A DNA stretch of 32,030 nt from the IMG/VR virus record IMGVR_UViG_3300031841_001051, positions 1-32,030 of that record; one strand, given 5' to 3'. A program made the position numbers and the translations under genes. The notes under the pieces were generated by a model. The model was not told the DNA's origin and ran no database searches. It saw only the letters and a list, made by a program, of their open reading frames with translations. Each line of letters begins with the position of its first letter. Position 1 is the first letter of the stretch. Source of the stretch: a virus. Below, piece after piece: positions 21,922-28,238 of this stretch.

Positions 21922-22779
21922 ATGAGTCCAACACAAATTGGTAAATATAAAACCATGTCAGATTGGTGCGTTGAGTATCTTGCAATGGATCAAGACCAAA
22001 GAAGAAAAGAAAAGAAAAAATACAAAGTTGGTTTTGGAGCTGTGGTTGGAAACGTTGCACAAAGAATGACATCTAAATATATTTTTGAAGGACCAGATAA
22101 AGTAGCAGTCAAAGAACAAAAAATTGAAGAAGCATTTAAGGAAGAAAATGAAACTTTTATTTCAGAACCATTTGATCAAGAAGATAAAGAAATTAGATTA
22201 AGACTTGCAGAGATTGCAATGGAACAAACTAAAAATGCAATCCGAGCATACAAAGAAGTATTTGGACATCAACCTACCCAAAGCGAAAGATATGTGCACA
22301 CTTCACCTGAAGGTTTGTTTGTAGATATTTTAGGCAGGCTAGATTGGGAGAGCGCTCTTTCAACATTAGAGTTGAAGTCAAAACCTCCATCAGTAAAATG
22401 GTTTGTACCAAAGAAAGGTGATCCCGGATATAGATTTTATACTCAGACCATACCAAAAGATCCAAGTAAAAATATAGATCAAGTAGCCTTTTATTATGCA
22501 GCAACAAAAAAAGAACCACACATTTGTTATGTCAATGAAAAAGAATATGTTATTTTTGACAGCTCACATGAAATGCTAAGACCAGATTATTTAGAAGAAG
22601 TGTATCAACAAATGTTAAACAAAGCATTTAAGATACAAAAACTTCTTATACTCTCTAATGGAGACCCAAAAGAATTTGCATCATTAACTGATATGCCTGA
22701 CCTAACCAATTGGATGTATCAGGATGCAAGTGAAGAAAAAAAACAACTGGTAAAACAATTATGGATGAGCAAACGATAA
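21922..22779 (+). CDS. PD-(D/E)XK exonuclease (RecB/Cas4/lambda-exo-like)
   Basis: 285 residues from ATG 21,922, chosen for its GGAG site; an in-frame ATG at 21,859 has none and lies very close to the predicted transcription start. The chain opens MSPTQIGKYKTMSDWCVEYL, the usual 'LS.S.i..Y..CP' start of the PDDEXK_1 group. It has a VGFGAVVGNVAQRM helix and the catalytic block LGRLDWESALSTLELKSK, with D141, E150 and K152 as D...ExK. Later residues (DQVAFYYAATKKEPHICYVN) fit the Q..lY motif. It probably resects DNA ends for the annealing protein two genes downstream. Confidence 0.78.
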   Translation: MSPTQIGKYKTMSDWCVEYLAMDQDQRRKEKKKYKVGFGAVVGNVAQRMTSKYIFEGPDKVAVKEQKIEEAFKEENETFISEPFDQEDKEIRLRLAEIAMEQTKNAIRAYKEVFGHQPTQSERYVHTSPEGLFVDILGRLDWESALSTLELKSKPPSVKWFVPKKGDPGYRFYTQTIPKDPSKNIDQVAFYYAATKKEPHICYVNEKEYVIFDSSHEMLRPDYLEEVYQQMLNKAFKIQKLLILSNGDPKEFASLTDMPDLTNWMYQDASEEKKQLVKQLWMSKR

Positions 22780-22787
22780 GGAGGCTT

Positions 22788-23021
22788 ATGCATCAAAAAA
22801 GAAAGGATGAGTATAAAGTGGATGCACTTAAATTAAGAAAAGAACTTGAGAATTTGGATAAACAAAAAAGTTTAAACAAATTCTTAAAAACAATGCAATA
22901 TATTTTAATTGCTATGATGATGATTGTATTTGTTGGCATTATTACAACAGACCAAAACGCTGAAATATCAATAGGTGAAAAAACATTACAAATGATGCAA
23001 CAGAAGGGATGGATTGAGTAA
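22788..23021 (+). CDS. small single-pass membrane protein
   Basis: 77 residues: a charged N-terminal helix (MHQKRKDEYKVDALKLRKEL), a hydrophobic segment MQYILIAMMMIVFVGIITT at about residues 38-56, and a short tail. A perfect AAGGAGG lies 3 bases before the ATG at 22,788, somewhat close; ATG 22,761 is the alternative without a ribosome site. It is inserted between the exonuclease and the annealing protein genes. Topology is probably N-in. Function unknown; a membrane anchor for the recombination or replication complex is speculative. Confidence 0.62.
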   Translation: MHQKRKDEYKVDALKLRKELENLDKQKSLNKFLKTMQYILIAMMMIVFVGIITTDQNAEISIGEKTLQMMQQKGWIE

Positions 23022-23699
23022 ATGAAAGGTGATGATTTACAACAAATGGTAGATGAATGCATGAGTGATGCATATCAAGATAGGCAAGGTAAAACACATT
23101 TACCTACATTCTGCATGGTTAAAAGATTAAGAAATAAGTTTGGTGACACATATACAATTGTCACTGATCCTGTGCCAGAATTTTGTACTGATCGTTTAGT
23201 TACGGTGAGTTCAAAAATTTTAAAAGATGGAAAATTAATTTCATCTGGTATGGCGAGCTGCAATAGGATTGAGAAAGATGCAATTGAAATTGCCGAAACT
23301 CAAGCTGTAGGTCGCGCGCTTAGTTTTTTTGGGATGCTCGTAGATAGCGTAGCTCCCAAAGAATCAATGGAACAGTATGAGAAAGATATGGGGTTAAAGG
23401 TTGTTAATCGTTCAGCCTCTCCGTTACCCGTAGATGACTTAGATGATCCATTGCCGACTACTTCACCTGAACCTCTTAAACATTTAAAGTCAACTAAGTC
23501 AGGTGGAGTGGTCAATGTAGATAGTATCAAAATGAAACTTTCAAAAGCTCCTACGTTGTCAAAGTTAAATGATCTTTGGAACAGGGTACATAGAAATGAA
23601 ATTGATACTTTAATAAAGAACAGCAAAGCGATTTATGGAGAAGTTTATAATACTTTCAATGATCGTAGAGCTGAAATTAAAAGACAAGGAGACATATAA
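23022..23699 (+). CDS. single-strand annealing protein, Rad52/ERF-like
   Basis: 225 residues. The first 115 residues look like the beta-beta-alpha core of ERF/Rad52-type annealing proteins: DTYTIVTDPVPEFCTDRLVT, VSSKILKDGKLISSGMAS, then the conserved helix EIAETQAVGRALSFFG (residues 89-104), whose AxTxAxGRAL(x)xxG pattern is diagnostic. A Pro/Ser-rich linker and a C-terminal helical domain (KAPTLSKLNDLWNRVHRNEI) follow, the latter typical of such phage proteins. It starts directly after the membrane gene stop. With the exonuclease it would form a Red-like recombination pair, and it may bind the SSB-like protein encoded next. Confidence 0.72.
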   Translation: MKGDDLQQMVDECMSDAYQDRQGKTHLPTFCMVKRLRNKFGDTYTIVTDPVPEFCTDRLVTVSSKILKDGKLISSGMASCNRIEKDAIEIAETQAVGRALSFFGMLVDSVAPKESMEQYEKDMGLKVVNRSASPLPVDDLDDPLPTTSPEPLKHLKSTKSGGVVNVDSIKMKLSKAPTLSKLNDLWNRVHRNEIDTLIKNSKAIYGEVYNTFNDRRAEIKRQGDI

Positions 23700-23700
23700 C

Positions 23701-24027
23701 ATGTCAGTAGTAAAAGATACTCTATACGTTGATATAGAGGAAAACACCGACAGAGTAGAAGGTGATAAGAAACCTATATTCGTTGGTGTAAGAAACGAGA
23801 AGAACCCTAAAGTAAAAAAGGGTGTTAAGATAGGCGACGACTGGTATTCGGTTGCAGTATTTCAAGGCAAAGACTTTGAGACTGGTGATCCGATACCGGG
23901 TAGATTGACCATTAAATTGGAAAAAAATAAACCAATGCAAGGTCAACAGCCACAAGGTGGCTATCAACAAAGGTCTTTTGGAAATAATAACTTTCAAAAG
24001 AAACAAAACTACGGTAACTATAGATAG
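23701..24027 (+). CDS. putative ssDNA-binding protein
   Basis: 108 residues from ATG 23,701, with AAGGAG upstream; the frame is open further up but has no ribosome site. Residues 1-80 are strand-rich (VVKDTLYVDIEENTDRVEGD, GVKIGDDWYSVAVFQGKDF, IPGRLTIKLEKN), compatible with a small OB-like barrel. The C-terminal 30 residues are Gln/Asn/Gly-rich and disordered (GQQPQGGYQQRSFGNNNF), as in SSB tails, but lack the acidic DDDIPF-type tip. The place directly behind the annealing protein supports the call. No close family was recognised. Confidence 0.5.
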   Translation: MSVVKDTLYVDIEENTDRVEGDKKPIFVGVRNEKNPKVKKGVKIGDDWYSVAVFQGKDFETGDPIPGRLTIKLEKNKPMQGQQPQGGYQQRSFGNNNFQKKQNYGNYR

Positions 24028-24038
24028 GTTATAACCGT

Positions 24039-24155
24039 ATGGATCAAGCGGGGTTTTATCCTAATGACTCAGAGTTTATTGTTATGCTCTGCCTTTCTTT
24101 TTGGATATCCTTTCTTTCATTGTTTTCCCCGCTTGGTCTGCTTTATTCATCATGA
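24039..24155 (+). CDS. possible 38-residue membrane peptide before the methyltransferase
   Basis: The frame reads MDQAGFYPNDSEFIVMLCLS then FWISFLSLFSPLGLLYSS. It holds one hydrophobic segment (about residues 13-36) and its TGA overlaps the methyltransferase ATG as ATGA, which suggests translational coupling. Against it: only a weak TAGG ribosome site, and the same DNA forms a long inverted repeat (24,042-24,138), so this may be a structured RNA leader rather than a gene. Confidence 0.4.
   Translation: MDQAGFYPNDSEFIVMLCLSFWISFLSLFSPLGLLYSS
24042..24138 (+). repeat. nested inverted repeats upstream of the methyltransferase gene
   Basis: GATCAAGCGGGG (24,042-24,053) pairs with CCCCGCTTGGTC (24,127-24,138): 11 Watson-Crick pairs and one U-G. 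Inside, CAGAG pairs with CTCTG around a 12-base loop and TATCC may pair with GGATA. No T-run follows. As RNA this could fold into a branched leader ending 13 bases before the methyltransferase ATG. Confidence 0.6.
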
Positions 24156-25012
24156 AATTATTAGATTTATTTAGTGGGATCGGTGGTTTTAGTTTAGGTC
24201 TAGAGTCTACCGGGTATTTTAAAACAATAGCTTTTTGTGAGAAGGATGAGTTCTGTCAAAAGGTATTAAGAAAACATTGGAAATATGTACCAATAGAAAG
24301 TGAGATAAGAAATGTCAAAGGATCAAACTACGAAGCAGACATCATTACAGGAGGATTTCCTTGCCAACCCTTCTCAGTCGCAGGAAAAAGAAAAGGAACA
24401 AACGATGATCGTTACCTCTGGGATGAAACTATTAGAGTCATTAGAGAAACAAAACCAAGGTGGTTTATTGGAGAAAATGTTGAAGGTATTATTAACATCC
24501 AAGACGGCATGGTACTCAGACAGGTGCAAAATGATTTGGAAGAGCAAGGTTTCCAAGTCCAATGTCTTGTTATTCCAGCTTCAGGCATCGGTGCGTGGCA
24601 TCAAAGGAAAAGAATCTGGATTATTGCCAACACCAAACACAATGGATCATATACACCGAAAAGGAATGAGACCATCAAGAGCAGCAACCAATCGGAAGAG
24701 TGGTTATTTGTCGGAGATGATAGGTTCAATGTATCCAACACCCCAAGCGAGGGATTACAAGGATTCTGGGATACATACGAATTACAAGAAATTAGAAAAA
24801 AAATCAAAACTAACCGGGAAGGTAATGATGGAACAAGACAAAGTTGGTGGCAAACTCAATCCAGAATTTGTGGAGTTCCTCATGGGGTATCCTTTGAATT
24901 GGACAAAGATAGAAACAACAGAATAAAATCACTTGGTAATTCTATTGTTCCTTTGATTGCAAGACAATTAGGATTAGCTATAATAGAGGCAGAACATGAC
25001 AATCAATCTTGA
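24152..25012 (+). CDS. DNA (cytosine-5) methyltransferase
   Basis: 286 residues. The start MKLLDLFSGIGGFSLGLEST is motif I (AdoMet binding), so ATG 24,152 is chosen over an upstream in-frame ATG at 24,101. Motif IV GGFPCQPFSVAGKRKG has the catalytic Cys (C71); motif VI is ENV (108-110); motif VIII is QRKRIW (151-156); motifs IX-X are KSLGNSIVPLIARQLG (about 259-273). The target recognition region between VIII and IX is short (about 90 residues). No partner restriction enzyme is seen, so it probably protects phage DNA or marks it. The coding sequence also carries a second open frame (24,312-24,926). Confidence 0.92.
   Translation: MKLLDLFSGIGGFSLGLESTGYFKTIAFCEKDEFCQKVLRKHWKYVPIESEIRNVKGSNYEADIITGGFPCQPFSVAGKRKGTNDDRYLWDETIRVIRETKPRWFIGENVEGIINIQDGMVLRQVQNDLEEQGFQVQCLVIPASGIGAWHQRKRIWIIANTKHNGSYTPKRNETIKSSNQSEEWLFVGDDRFNVSNTPSEGLQGFWDTYELQEIRKKIKTNREGNDGTRQSWWQTQSRICGVPHGVSFELDKDRNNRIKSLGNSIVPLIARQLGLAIIEAEHDNQS
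24312..24926 (+). CDS. possible overlapping gene inside the methyltransferase gene
   Basis: An uninterrupted 204-codon frame runs in another phase inside the C5 methyltransferase gene. It reads SLQEDFLANPSQSQEKEKEQ, TSGMKLLESL, then SGLLPTPNTMD, MYPTPQARDYKDS and GGKLNPEFVEFLMGYPLNWT. The motifs LPTP...ARDYK...LNPxFVExLMGxPxxW recur in phage proteins in databases, as I remember them, sometimes as separate ORFs. This may mean true double coding, or simply the shifted reading of conserved methyltransferase motifs. The ATG has no clear ribosome site (AAGAA just before it). Its stop falls before motif X of the main frame. Confidence 0.35.
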   Translation: MSKDQTTKQTSLQEDFLANPSQSQEKEKEQTMIVTSGMKLLESLEKQNQGGLLEKMLKVLLTSKTAWYSDRCKMIWKSKVSKSNVLLFQLQASVRGIKGKESGLLPTPNTMDHIHRKGMRPSRAATNRKSGYLSEMIGSMYPTPQARDYKDSGIHTNYKKLEKKSKLTGKVMMEQDKVGGKLNPEFVEFLMGYPLNWTKIETTE

Positions 25013-25280
25013 AGAAGAAATTAAGAAGAAACTTAGAGAAGTTAAAAACAACGAATATGGTGATTATAAAACTAATTTTACAGTTGCAGCTAATCTTTGG
25101 TCCATGATTTTACGCAAGAAATTAAAGGTAAAACTATCAGCGCACGAAGTTGCAATGTGCATGGTATTATTTAAAATTATGCGCACATCAGAAAATTATA
25201 AGGCGGATTCATATTTAGATGCTAGTATCTATTTAGATATGGCAAAACAATTACATAAAGATATAGACAAAAAGGAGTAA
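24996..25280 (+). CDS. DUF6378-like small phage protein
   Basis: 94 residues: MTINLEEEIKKKLREVKNNE then YGDYKTNFTVAANLWSMILR, LSAHEVAMCMVLFKIMRTS and DSYLDASIYLDMAKQL. The order YGDy..nf..aa.lWs..L ... .a.dVa..mvlfKi.R ... DsylD...Y is that of a small helical phage family (DUF6378-like), reminiscent of MazG-type all-alpha NTP pyrophosphohydrolase folds. Catalytic residues of MazG (EExxE pairs) are not evident. It overlaps the end of the methyltransferase gene by 17 bases. The family name is from memory. Confidence 0.65.
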   Translation: MTINLEEEIKKKLREVKNNEYGDYKTNFTVAANLWSMILRKKLKVKLSAHEVAMCMVLFKIMRTSENYKADSYLDASIYLDMAKQLHKDIDKKE

Positions 25281-25281
25281 T

Positions 25282-25488
25282 ATGTTTATAAAGAAAGAGA
25301 GCGGAAGTTGTAATTTTGTAAGAGAGCAAAAGTTCAGTTCCGTTGAGAATGCTGCTGATAATAAAGATCCTTTATCAGTAGAAGTAAAAGTCGGTGAAGT
25401 AAAGATTGACTTTACAACAGTGAGGAGAGATGATGAAAGTCATACAGAAGATCCAAAAGCTAGAGGATCAAGCGAGGAGAAAATATGA
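25282..25488 (+). CDS. unknown small protein
   Basis: 68 residues: MFIKKESGSCNFVREQKFSS, then VEVKVGEVKIDFTTVRRDD and a polar, disordered end HTEDPKARGSSEEKI. AAGGAG lies directly before the ATG and the preceding stop is one base away. The middle VKVGEVKIDF could form a beta-hairpin. The last 20 codons overlap the next gene in another frame. No family recognised. Confidence 0.58.
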   Translation: MFIKKESGSCNFVREQKFSSVENAADNKDPLSVEVKVGEVKIDFTTVRRDDESHTEDPKARGSSEEKI

Positions 25489-25588
25489 AAGACATCTTTT
25501 GCATTTGCAAAAAAGTAGAAAAGATGAAGCAGAATATAAATCGCTTGTATTCAAAGCTCAAAGACTTCGTGAACAAGTTACTGTATAA
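25430..25588 (+). CDS. small charged helical protein
   Basis: 52 residues: MMKVIQKIQKLEDQARRKYE then RHLLHLQKSRKDEAEYKSLV and FKAQRLREQVTV. GAGGAGAG lies before the first of two ATG codons. The chain is one long amphipathic, coiled-coil-like helix. A shorter frame at 25,485-25,595 on the same DNA is judged a shadow. The stop lies within the first dyad (25,577-25,596). The function is unknown. Confidence 0.55.
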   Translation: MMKVIQKIQKLEDQARRKYERHLLHLQKSRKDEAEYKSLVFKAQRLREQVTV

Positions 25589-25631
25589 ACAGTAACAACA
25601 AATTAAAAAAAACAATAACTGTGCAAACAGT
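25577..25631 (+). promoter_or_regulatory. two similar dyads before the DnaA-like gene
   Basis: GTTACTGTATAAACAGTAAC (25,577-25,596; perfect 8-bp arms) and ACTGTGCAAACAGT (25,618-25,631; 5-bp arms) share ACTGT-N4-ACAGT, 41 bp apart (start of ACTGT to start of ACTGT is 38). The second ends 11 bases before the ATG at 25,643. They could be paired operator sites or mRNA hairpins controlling the DnaA-like gene. No T-run makes them terminators. Confidence 0.5.
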
Positions 25632-25642
25632 GAAAGGAAACT

Positions 25643-26182
25643 ATGTCCCGAAATACAAGTTACAATCTATTAGAAGAATTTAAGTACAAACAAAGTATAT
25701 CAGCTTACACCAACCTAACCGATAGAGAAAAAGAAATACATCTATCCGCATTCATGTCTGGATATAAACTAGGTCAGGATCATATGTTGAGAACAAAACA
25801 AAAGATTAAAGTCATTCATGTTAAGTCTGCACAAAATAAAGATGTAAGATTAGGTATCTCTAAGATGGGTAACAAGCAAGCAAGAGATATATTTTATAAA
25901 GTCATTCAGTTTTATAAAAGAACTGAAGCAGAAATTATATCACCAAGAAGATTAAGAGAGTATGCTGAAGTTAGATCTGTGATTATTAATTTGTTAAGAG
26001 AACTCACTTCATTATCTTTACCTGAGATTGGAAGAATTTTAGGAGGTAGAGATCATACTACAGTGCTGCATCACTTAAGATTAAAATTTGATGAAAAAAG
26101 ATTTTGGTCCAGCGATAGTCCGACTTGGAAATACTTTAATGAATTGAAAGATGAAATAGAAAAAGAATTTTCTAAGTTCTAG
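25643..26182 (+). CDS. stand-alone DnaA domain IV-like DNA-binding protein
   Basis: 179 residues. Residues 98-150 match the C-terminal DNA-binding domain of bacterial DnaA: ISPRRLREYAEVRSVIINLL, then SLPEIGRILGGRDHTTVLHH (125-144) with the GRDHTTV signature that contacts the DnaA box. There is no AAA+ ATPase domain; the first 95 residues are a different, helical and basic region (KYKQSISAYTNLTDREKEIH, then KMGNKQARDIFYKVIQFYKR). It could recruit or compete with host DnaA at a DnaA box such as the one at 21,844. It is the last gene of the rightward operon, with AAAGGAAA before the ATG, and overlaps the converging gene by 11 bases. Confidence 0.82.
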   Translation: MSRNTSYNLLEEFKYKQSISAYTNLTDREKEIHLSAFMSGYKLGQDHMLRTKQKIKVIHVKSAQNKDVRLGISKMGNKQARDIFYKVIQFYKRTEAEIISPRRLREYAEVRSVIINLLRELTSLSLPEIGRILGGRDHTTVLHHLRLKFDEKRFWSSDSPTWKYFNELKDEIEKEFSKF

Positions 26183-26420
26183 CTCTATTAGGTCGTTTAC
26201 CTTTTCTTGGTTTACTCTCAGCTTTCTTTTTACGTCTTACCGCAGCTGCTCTTTGACTTGGACTCATAGCTCTTGCTTTAGAGAGTGGTACGCATTTAGG
26301 ATAGTTACGTCTTTTTTCTCCACCACTACGACCACACTTTGGGAAACCACCACCTTTTTTAGGATTAGCAATATCAACCCAGTTTTGTTTTACCCAATTT
26401 CTTAAACCACCACGAGCCAT
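26172..26420 (-). CDS. small basic protein, DUF5872-like
   Basis: 82 residues, very rich in Lys and Arg. The order GLRNWVKQNWVDIANPKKGG, then FPKCGRSGGEKRRNYPKCVP, then ARAMSPSQRAAAVRRKKKAE is like a family (DUF5872 from memory) in viruses and bacteria with W.D.g..kK.ggy..CGR ... yPkCvP...a..ms..q...av.rK. The two Cys suggest a metal site or disulphide. It is the last gene of the leftward operon; TAATG links it to the previous gene. A role in DNA binding or condensation is plausible from the charge, not shown. Confidence 0.68.
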   Translation of the reverse strand: MARGGLRNWVKQNWVDIANPKKGGGFPKCGRSGGEKRRNYPKCVPLSKARAMSPSQRAAAVRRKKKAESKPRKGKRPNRART

Positions 26421-26572
26421 TATCTTTTTTTACGTTTGGTTTTTTTCTTTTTACCACCGGGTGTAACTTTGCCAGAGCATACTGCTGATGCATACATGTT
26501 AGCATACGCTGAAGGATATACCTTAAACTTACGCTTCGCTGCAGCTTTACCTCTGGCACAAAGTTTAGCCAT
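26420..26572 (-). CDS. tiny basic protein of a marine-phage type
   Basis: 50 residues: MAKLCARGKAAAKRKFKVYP then SAYANMYASAVCSGKVTPGG and a Lys/Arg-rich end. The block K.CarGKaaAKrKFkVYPSAYAN.YAsavC is, as far as I recall, widely repeated in marine phages. Both ends overlap their neighbours as TAATG. Two Cys are conserved in the pattern. Function unknown; possibly nucleic acid binding. Confidence 0.7.
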   Translation of the reverse strand: MAKLCARGKAAAKRKFKVYPSAYANMYASAVCSGKVTPGGKKKKTKRKKR

Positions 26573-26688
26573 TACGCTCTCTTCTTTTTCTTTTTTAATT
26601 TTTTAAAATCAGCACCAGTAATTTTTTTTCTTGGTGGCGCTACCGCTGCTAACTTTTTTTGTTTCTTACTATATTTACTATATGGCAT
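26572..26688 (-). CDS. tiny basic protein
   Basis: 38 residues: MPYSKYSKKQKKLAAVAPPR then KKITGADFKKLKKKKKRA. It is one of the shortest genes in the window but starts and ends with TAATG overlaps, and the sequence pattern Y.kKQkKLAavApPr.kITgaDFkkLkk is familiar from marine phages. About 40% of its residues are Lys or Arg. Function unknown. Confidence 0.68.
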   Translation of the reverse strand: MPYSKYSKKQKKLAAVAPPRKKITGADFKKLKKKKKRA

Positions 26689-26999
26689 TATATTCTTCCT
26701 CTTAGTTCTTTTAAATATGTTTCAGCTTTGGCAATTACTTTTTGCCTTTCTTTTTTTTCTTCTTCATTGAAGATTTTTTTACCATAGACCCTTTGCCTTT
26801 TTTCTTCATACCGTACACGTTGCTCCTCCTTCTCTTTTTCTTTTTGTTTCATGTAAAGAGACCAGCAATCTGGTTCTCTACAAAATCTTTTACCGCTAGC
26901 ATATATAACATAATCACTTCCGCAATTAATATTTTCATGTTCTTTATCACAGTAATCGCATTTATAAACAAATATATGTTTAGGCTTTCTTCTTCTCAC
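26688..26999 (-). CDS. Cys-rich zinc-binding-type small protein, GTG start
   Basis: 103 residues from GTG 26,999, chosen because it overlaps the preceding stop as TAGTG, in line with its neighbours; the frame reaches 27,005. The N-terminal half has YKCDYCDKEHENINCGSDYV and RFCREPDCWSLY, giving two CxxC-like knuckles and further Cys and His, probably a zinc-ribbon. The rest is a long charged helix (QKEKEKEEQRVRYEEKRQRV). It lies among basic small proteins. No family recognised. Confidence 0.6.
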   Translation of the reverse strand: MRRRKPKHIFVYKCDYCDKEHENINCGSDYVIYASGKRFCREPDCWSLYMKQKEKEKEEQRVRYEEKRQRVYGKKIFNEEEKKERQKVIAKAETYLKELRGRI

Positions 27000-27283
27000 T
27001 AGCACTTCCAGCGTCTGCGCGCTTGTCTTAATCTTGAATTAGGATTTTTTGCAGCTTTAGGAAATCTTTTCATTTGTCCGGCAGATCTAGCACAATAAGA
27101 TTTACGTCTTTTTGCAGCTGCTGATCCTTTTTTAACTTTACCGGTTACAGCAGTTTTAAGTTTAGATCCCGGATTTTCTCTTCTATATCTAGCAACACCG
27201 GCTTTAGTCATACCTGCTCCAGACTTGGTAGACCTATAATATTTTTTTGTTCTTGGTGGTTGCTTATCTTGTTTCCTAGCCAT
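26999..27283 (-). CDS. small basic protein, DUF6321-like
   Basis: 94 residues, strongly basic. The pattern KYYRSTKSGAGMTKAGVARY, RRENPGSKLKTAVTGKVKKG, SAAAKRRKSYCARSAGQMKR recalls the DUF6321-type family of phages and some other viruses. Two Cys occur, one at the very end. It is followed (TAGTG) by the zinc-ribbon gene. Its charge and disorder fit nucleic acid binding, possibly as a minor internal virion protein; this is inference. Confidence 0.7.
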   Translation of the reverse strand: MARKQDKQPPRTKKYYRSTKSGAGMTKAGVARYRRENPGSKLKTAVTGKVKKGSAAAKRRKSYCARSAGQMKRFPKAAKNPNSRLRQARRRWKC

Positions 27284-27284
27284 A

Positions 27285-27467
27285 TTATTTCTTGTTTAGT
27301 AATTTATATCCTATGTATAATAAAATACAACACATGAACCAATACCAGAAACAGTAGGGAAACAGGATCTTAAATCTTTCTGGATGAAGTAGATAACCAA
27401 TCTTATTTAAAAGCTCCTGCCATGCTGGTAGGTCTTTAGTCTCAGATAAAAAATCAAACCCCGTCAT
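27285..27467 (-). CDS. small membrane protein
   Basis: 60 residues: MTGFDFLSETKDLPAWQELL, then HPERFKILFPYCFWYWFMCC and ILLYIGYKLLNKK. One transmembrane segment (about residues 35-56) with a basic C-terminal end suggests C-in topology. It overlaps the preceding gene by 14 bases. It lies behind the lysis genes and may be an accessory lysis or envelope protein, though nothing more specific is visible. Confidence 0.6.
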   Translation of the reverse strand: MTGFDFLSETKDLPAWQELLNKIGYLLHPERFKILFPYCFWYWFMCCILLYIGYKLLNKK

Positions 27468-27672
27468 AACTCACCTCAGTGCATTTGAATTTAATAAAGA
27501 ACTTTTCTTTATTGACTGGTTTAATACCAAGATCCTTTACAATAGCCAAACTTTTTTCATAACCTTTTTCCATGCACTGATAGTAATCATTATAAAAGCC
27601 ACCTTCTATGGGAGGCATACAAGCCATCTGTGTTTGGGTACACAGAACAAAGGTAAGTAATATTTTAGTCAT
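27454..27672 (-). CDS. small exported-type protein with Cys
   Basis: 72 residues. A short hydrophobic start MTKILLTFVLCTQTQMACMP looks like a signal sequence, but there is no good lipobox. Further Cys at positions 33 and 64, with YNDYYQCMEKGYEKSLAIVK between, suggest disulphides in the periplasm. Similar sequences occur in marine phages after lysis genes. The function is unknown; an outer spanin-like role is conceivable from position alone. Confidence 0.6.
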   Translation of the reverse strand: MTKILLTFVLCTQTQMACMPPIEGGFYNDYYQCMEKGYEKSLAIVKDLGIKPVNKEKFFIKFKCTEVSYDGV

Positions 27673-27870
27673 TTAATTACTGGCTATGTTTATAATCTTA
27701 CCATCTTTGATTGTCGCCTTAACTTCGGCACATTGATAAGTAGCATTGTTAGAATTTCTTGATGCTATTCTTTTTTTAGATAAACATTCACCAAAACTAG
27801 ACATAAGTGTATGCTCCTTAAGTTTAGCTGGTTCTCCAAGATACATTAATAAAGCTACCACAACTTCCAT
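27673..27870 (-). CDS. small exported-type protein with Cys pair
   Basis: 65 residues: hydrophobic start MEVVVALLMYLGEPAKLKEH, then MSSFGECLSKKRIASRNSNN and YQCAEVKATIKDGKIINIAS. C29 and C47 form the pattern S..eCL..kR.a.r......yqCa.vkA that recurs in small phage proteins of the lysis region. Stop/start overlap with the spanin-like gene (27,870). Likely periplasmic or membrane attached; function unknown. Confidence 0.62.
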   Translation of the reverse strand: MEVVVALLMYLGEPAKLKEHTLMSSFGECLSKKRIASRNSNNATYQCAEVKATIKDGKIINIASN

Positions 27871-28238
27871 TAGTGTCCATTTCCATTTGCAAATTCTCTT
27901 TGCTTATCTTTTAATTTTTCTACATCTTTTTTTATTTTTGTAATTTCTTTTGAATGTTGATTTAACATCACACCTGTATGAACATTATCTTCTAATTGCT
28001 TTTGCATCTTTTCTATTTGTTTAGATTGCCATTCTAATATCATAAACTGTTCTTGGTCTATGGGTTTTTGTACTGATGCTTCAAGTAAATCTTTTTCAAA
28101 GAGTTGGTTCTTAGTTTCAAGTCTATTCAATCTTTCAATCACACCAAAAGCAAACCATGCACCCATAGCCACTGCACCAATTAAACCTATTAAATTTCTT
28201 AAAGGTAAACCAATATTAGTATTGTCGCTAATCTTCAT
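27870..28238 (-). CDS. membrane-anchored coiled-coil protein, possible inner spanin
   Basis: 122 residues. One transmembrane segment (about 15-35: NLIGLIGAVAMGAWFAFGVI) is followed by a long coiled coil (about 36-115: ERLNRLETKNQLFEKDLLEA, then KEITKIKKDVEKLKDKQREF). This is the plan of an Rz-like inner spanin, which links inner and outer membranes at the end of lysis. It lies about 0.9 kb downstream of the endolysin/holin pair. A clear outer spanin lipoprotein partner is not seen, so the call stays tentative. Confidence 0.5.
   Translation of the reverse strand: MKISDNTNIGLPLRNLIGLIGAVAMGAWFAFGVIERLNRLETKNQLFEKDLLEASVQKPIDQEQFMILEWQSKQIEKMQKQLEDNVHTGVMLNQHSKEITKIKKDVEKLKDKQREFANGNGH

Noticed and set aside
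25485-25595. 36-codon frame starting MKDIFCICKKVEKMKQ
   Set aside because: It overlaps the better supported frame at 25,430-25,588 almost fully and has only an ATGA contact in its favour.
25577-25596. LexA (SOS) box
   Set aside because: The CTGT...ACAG halves are 4 bases apart instead of 8 as in the enterobacterial box, and alphaproteobacterial LexA uses GTTC-type sites.
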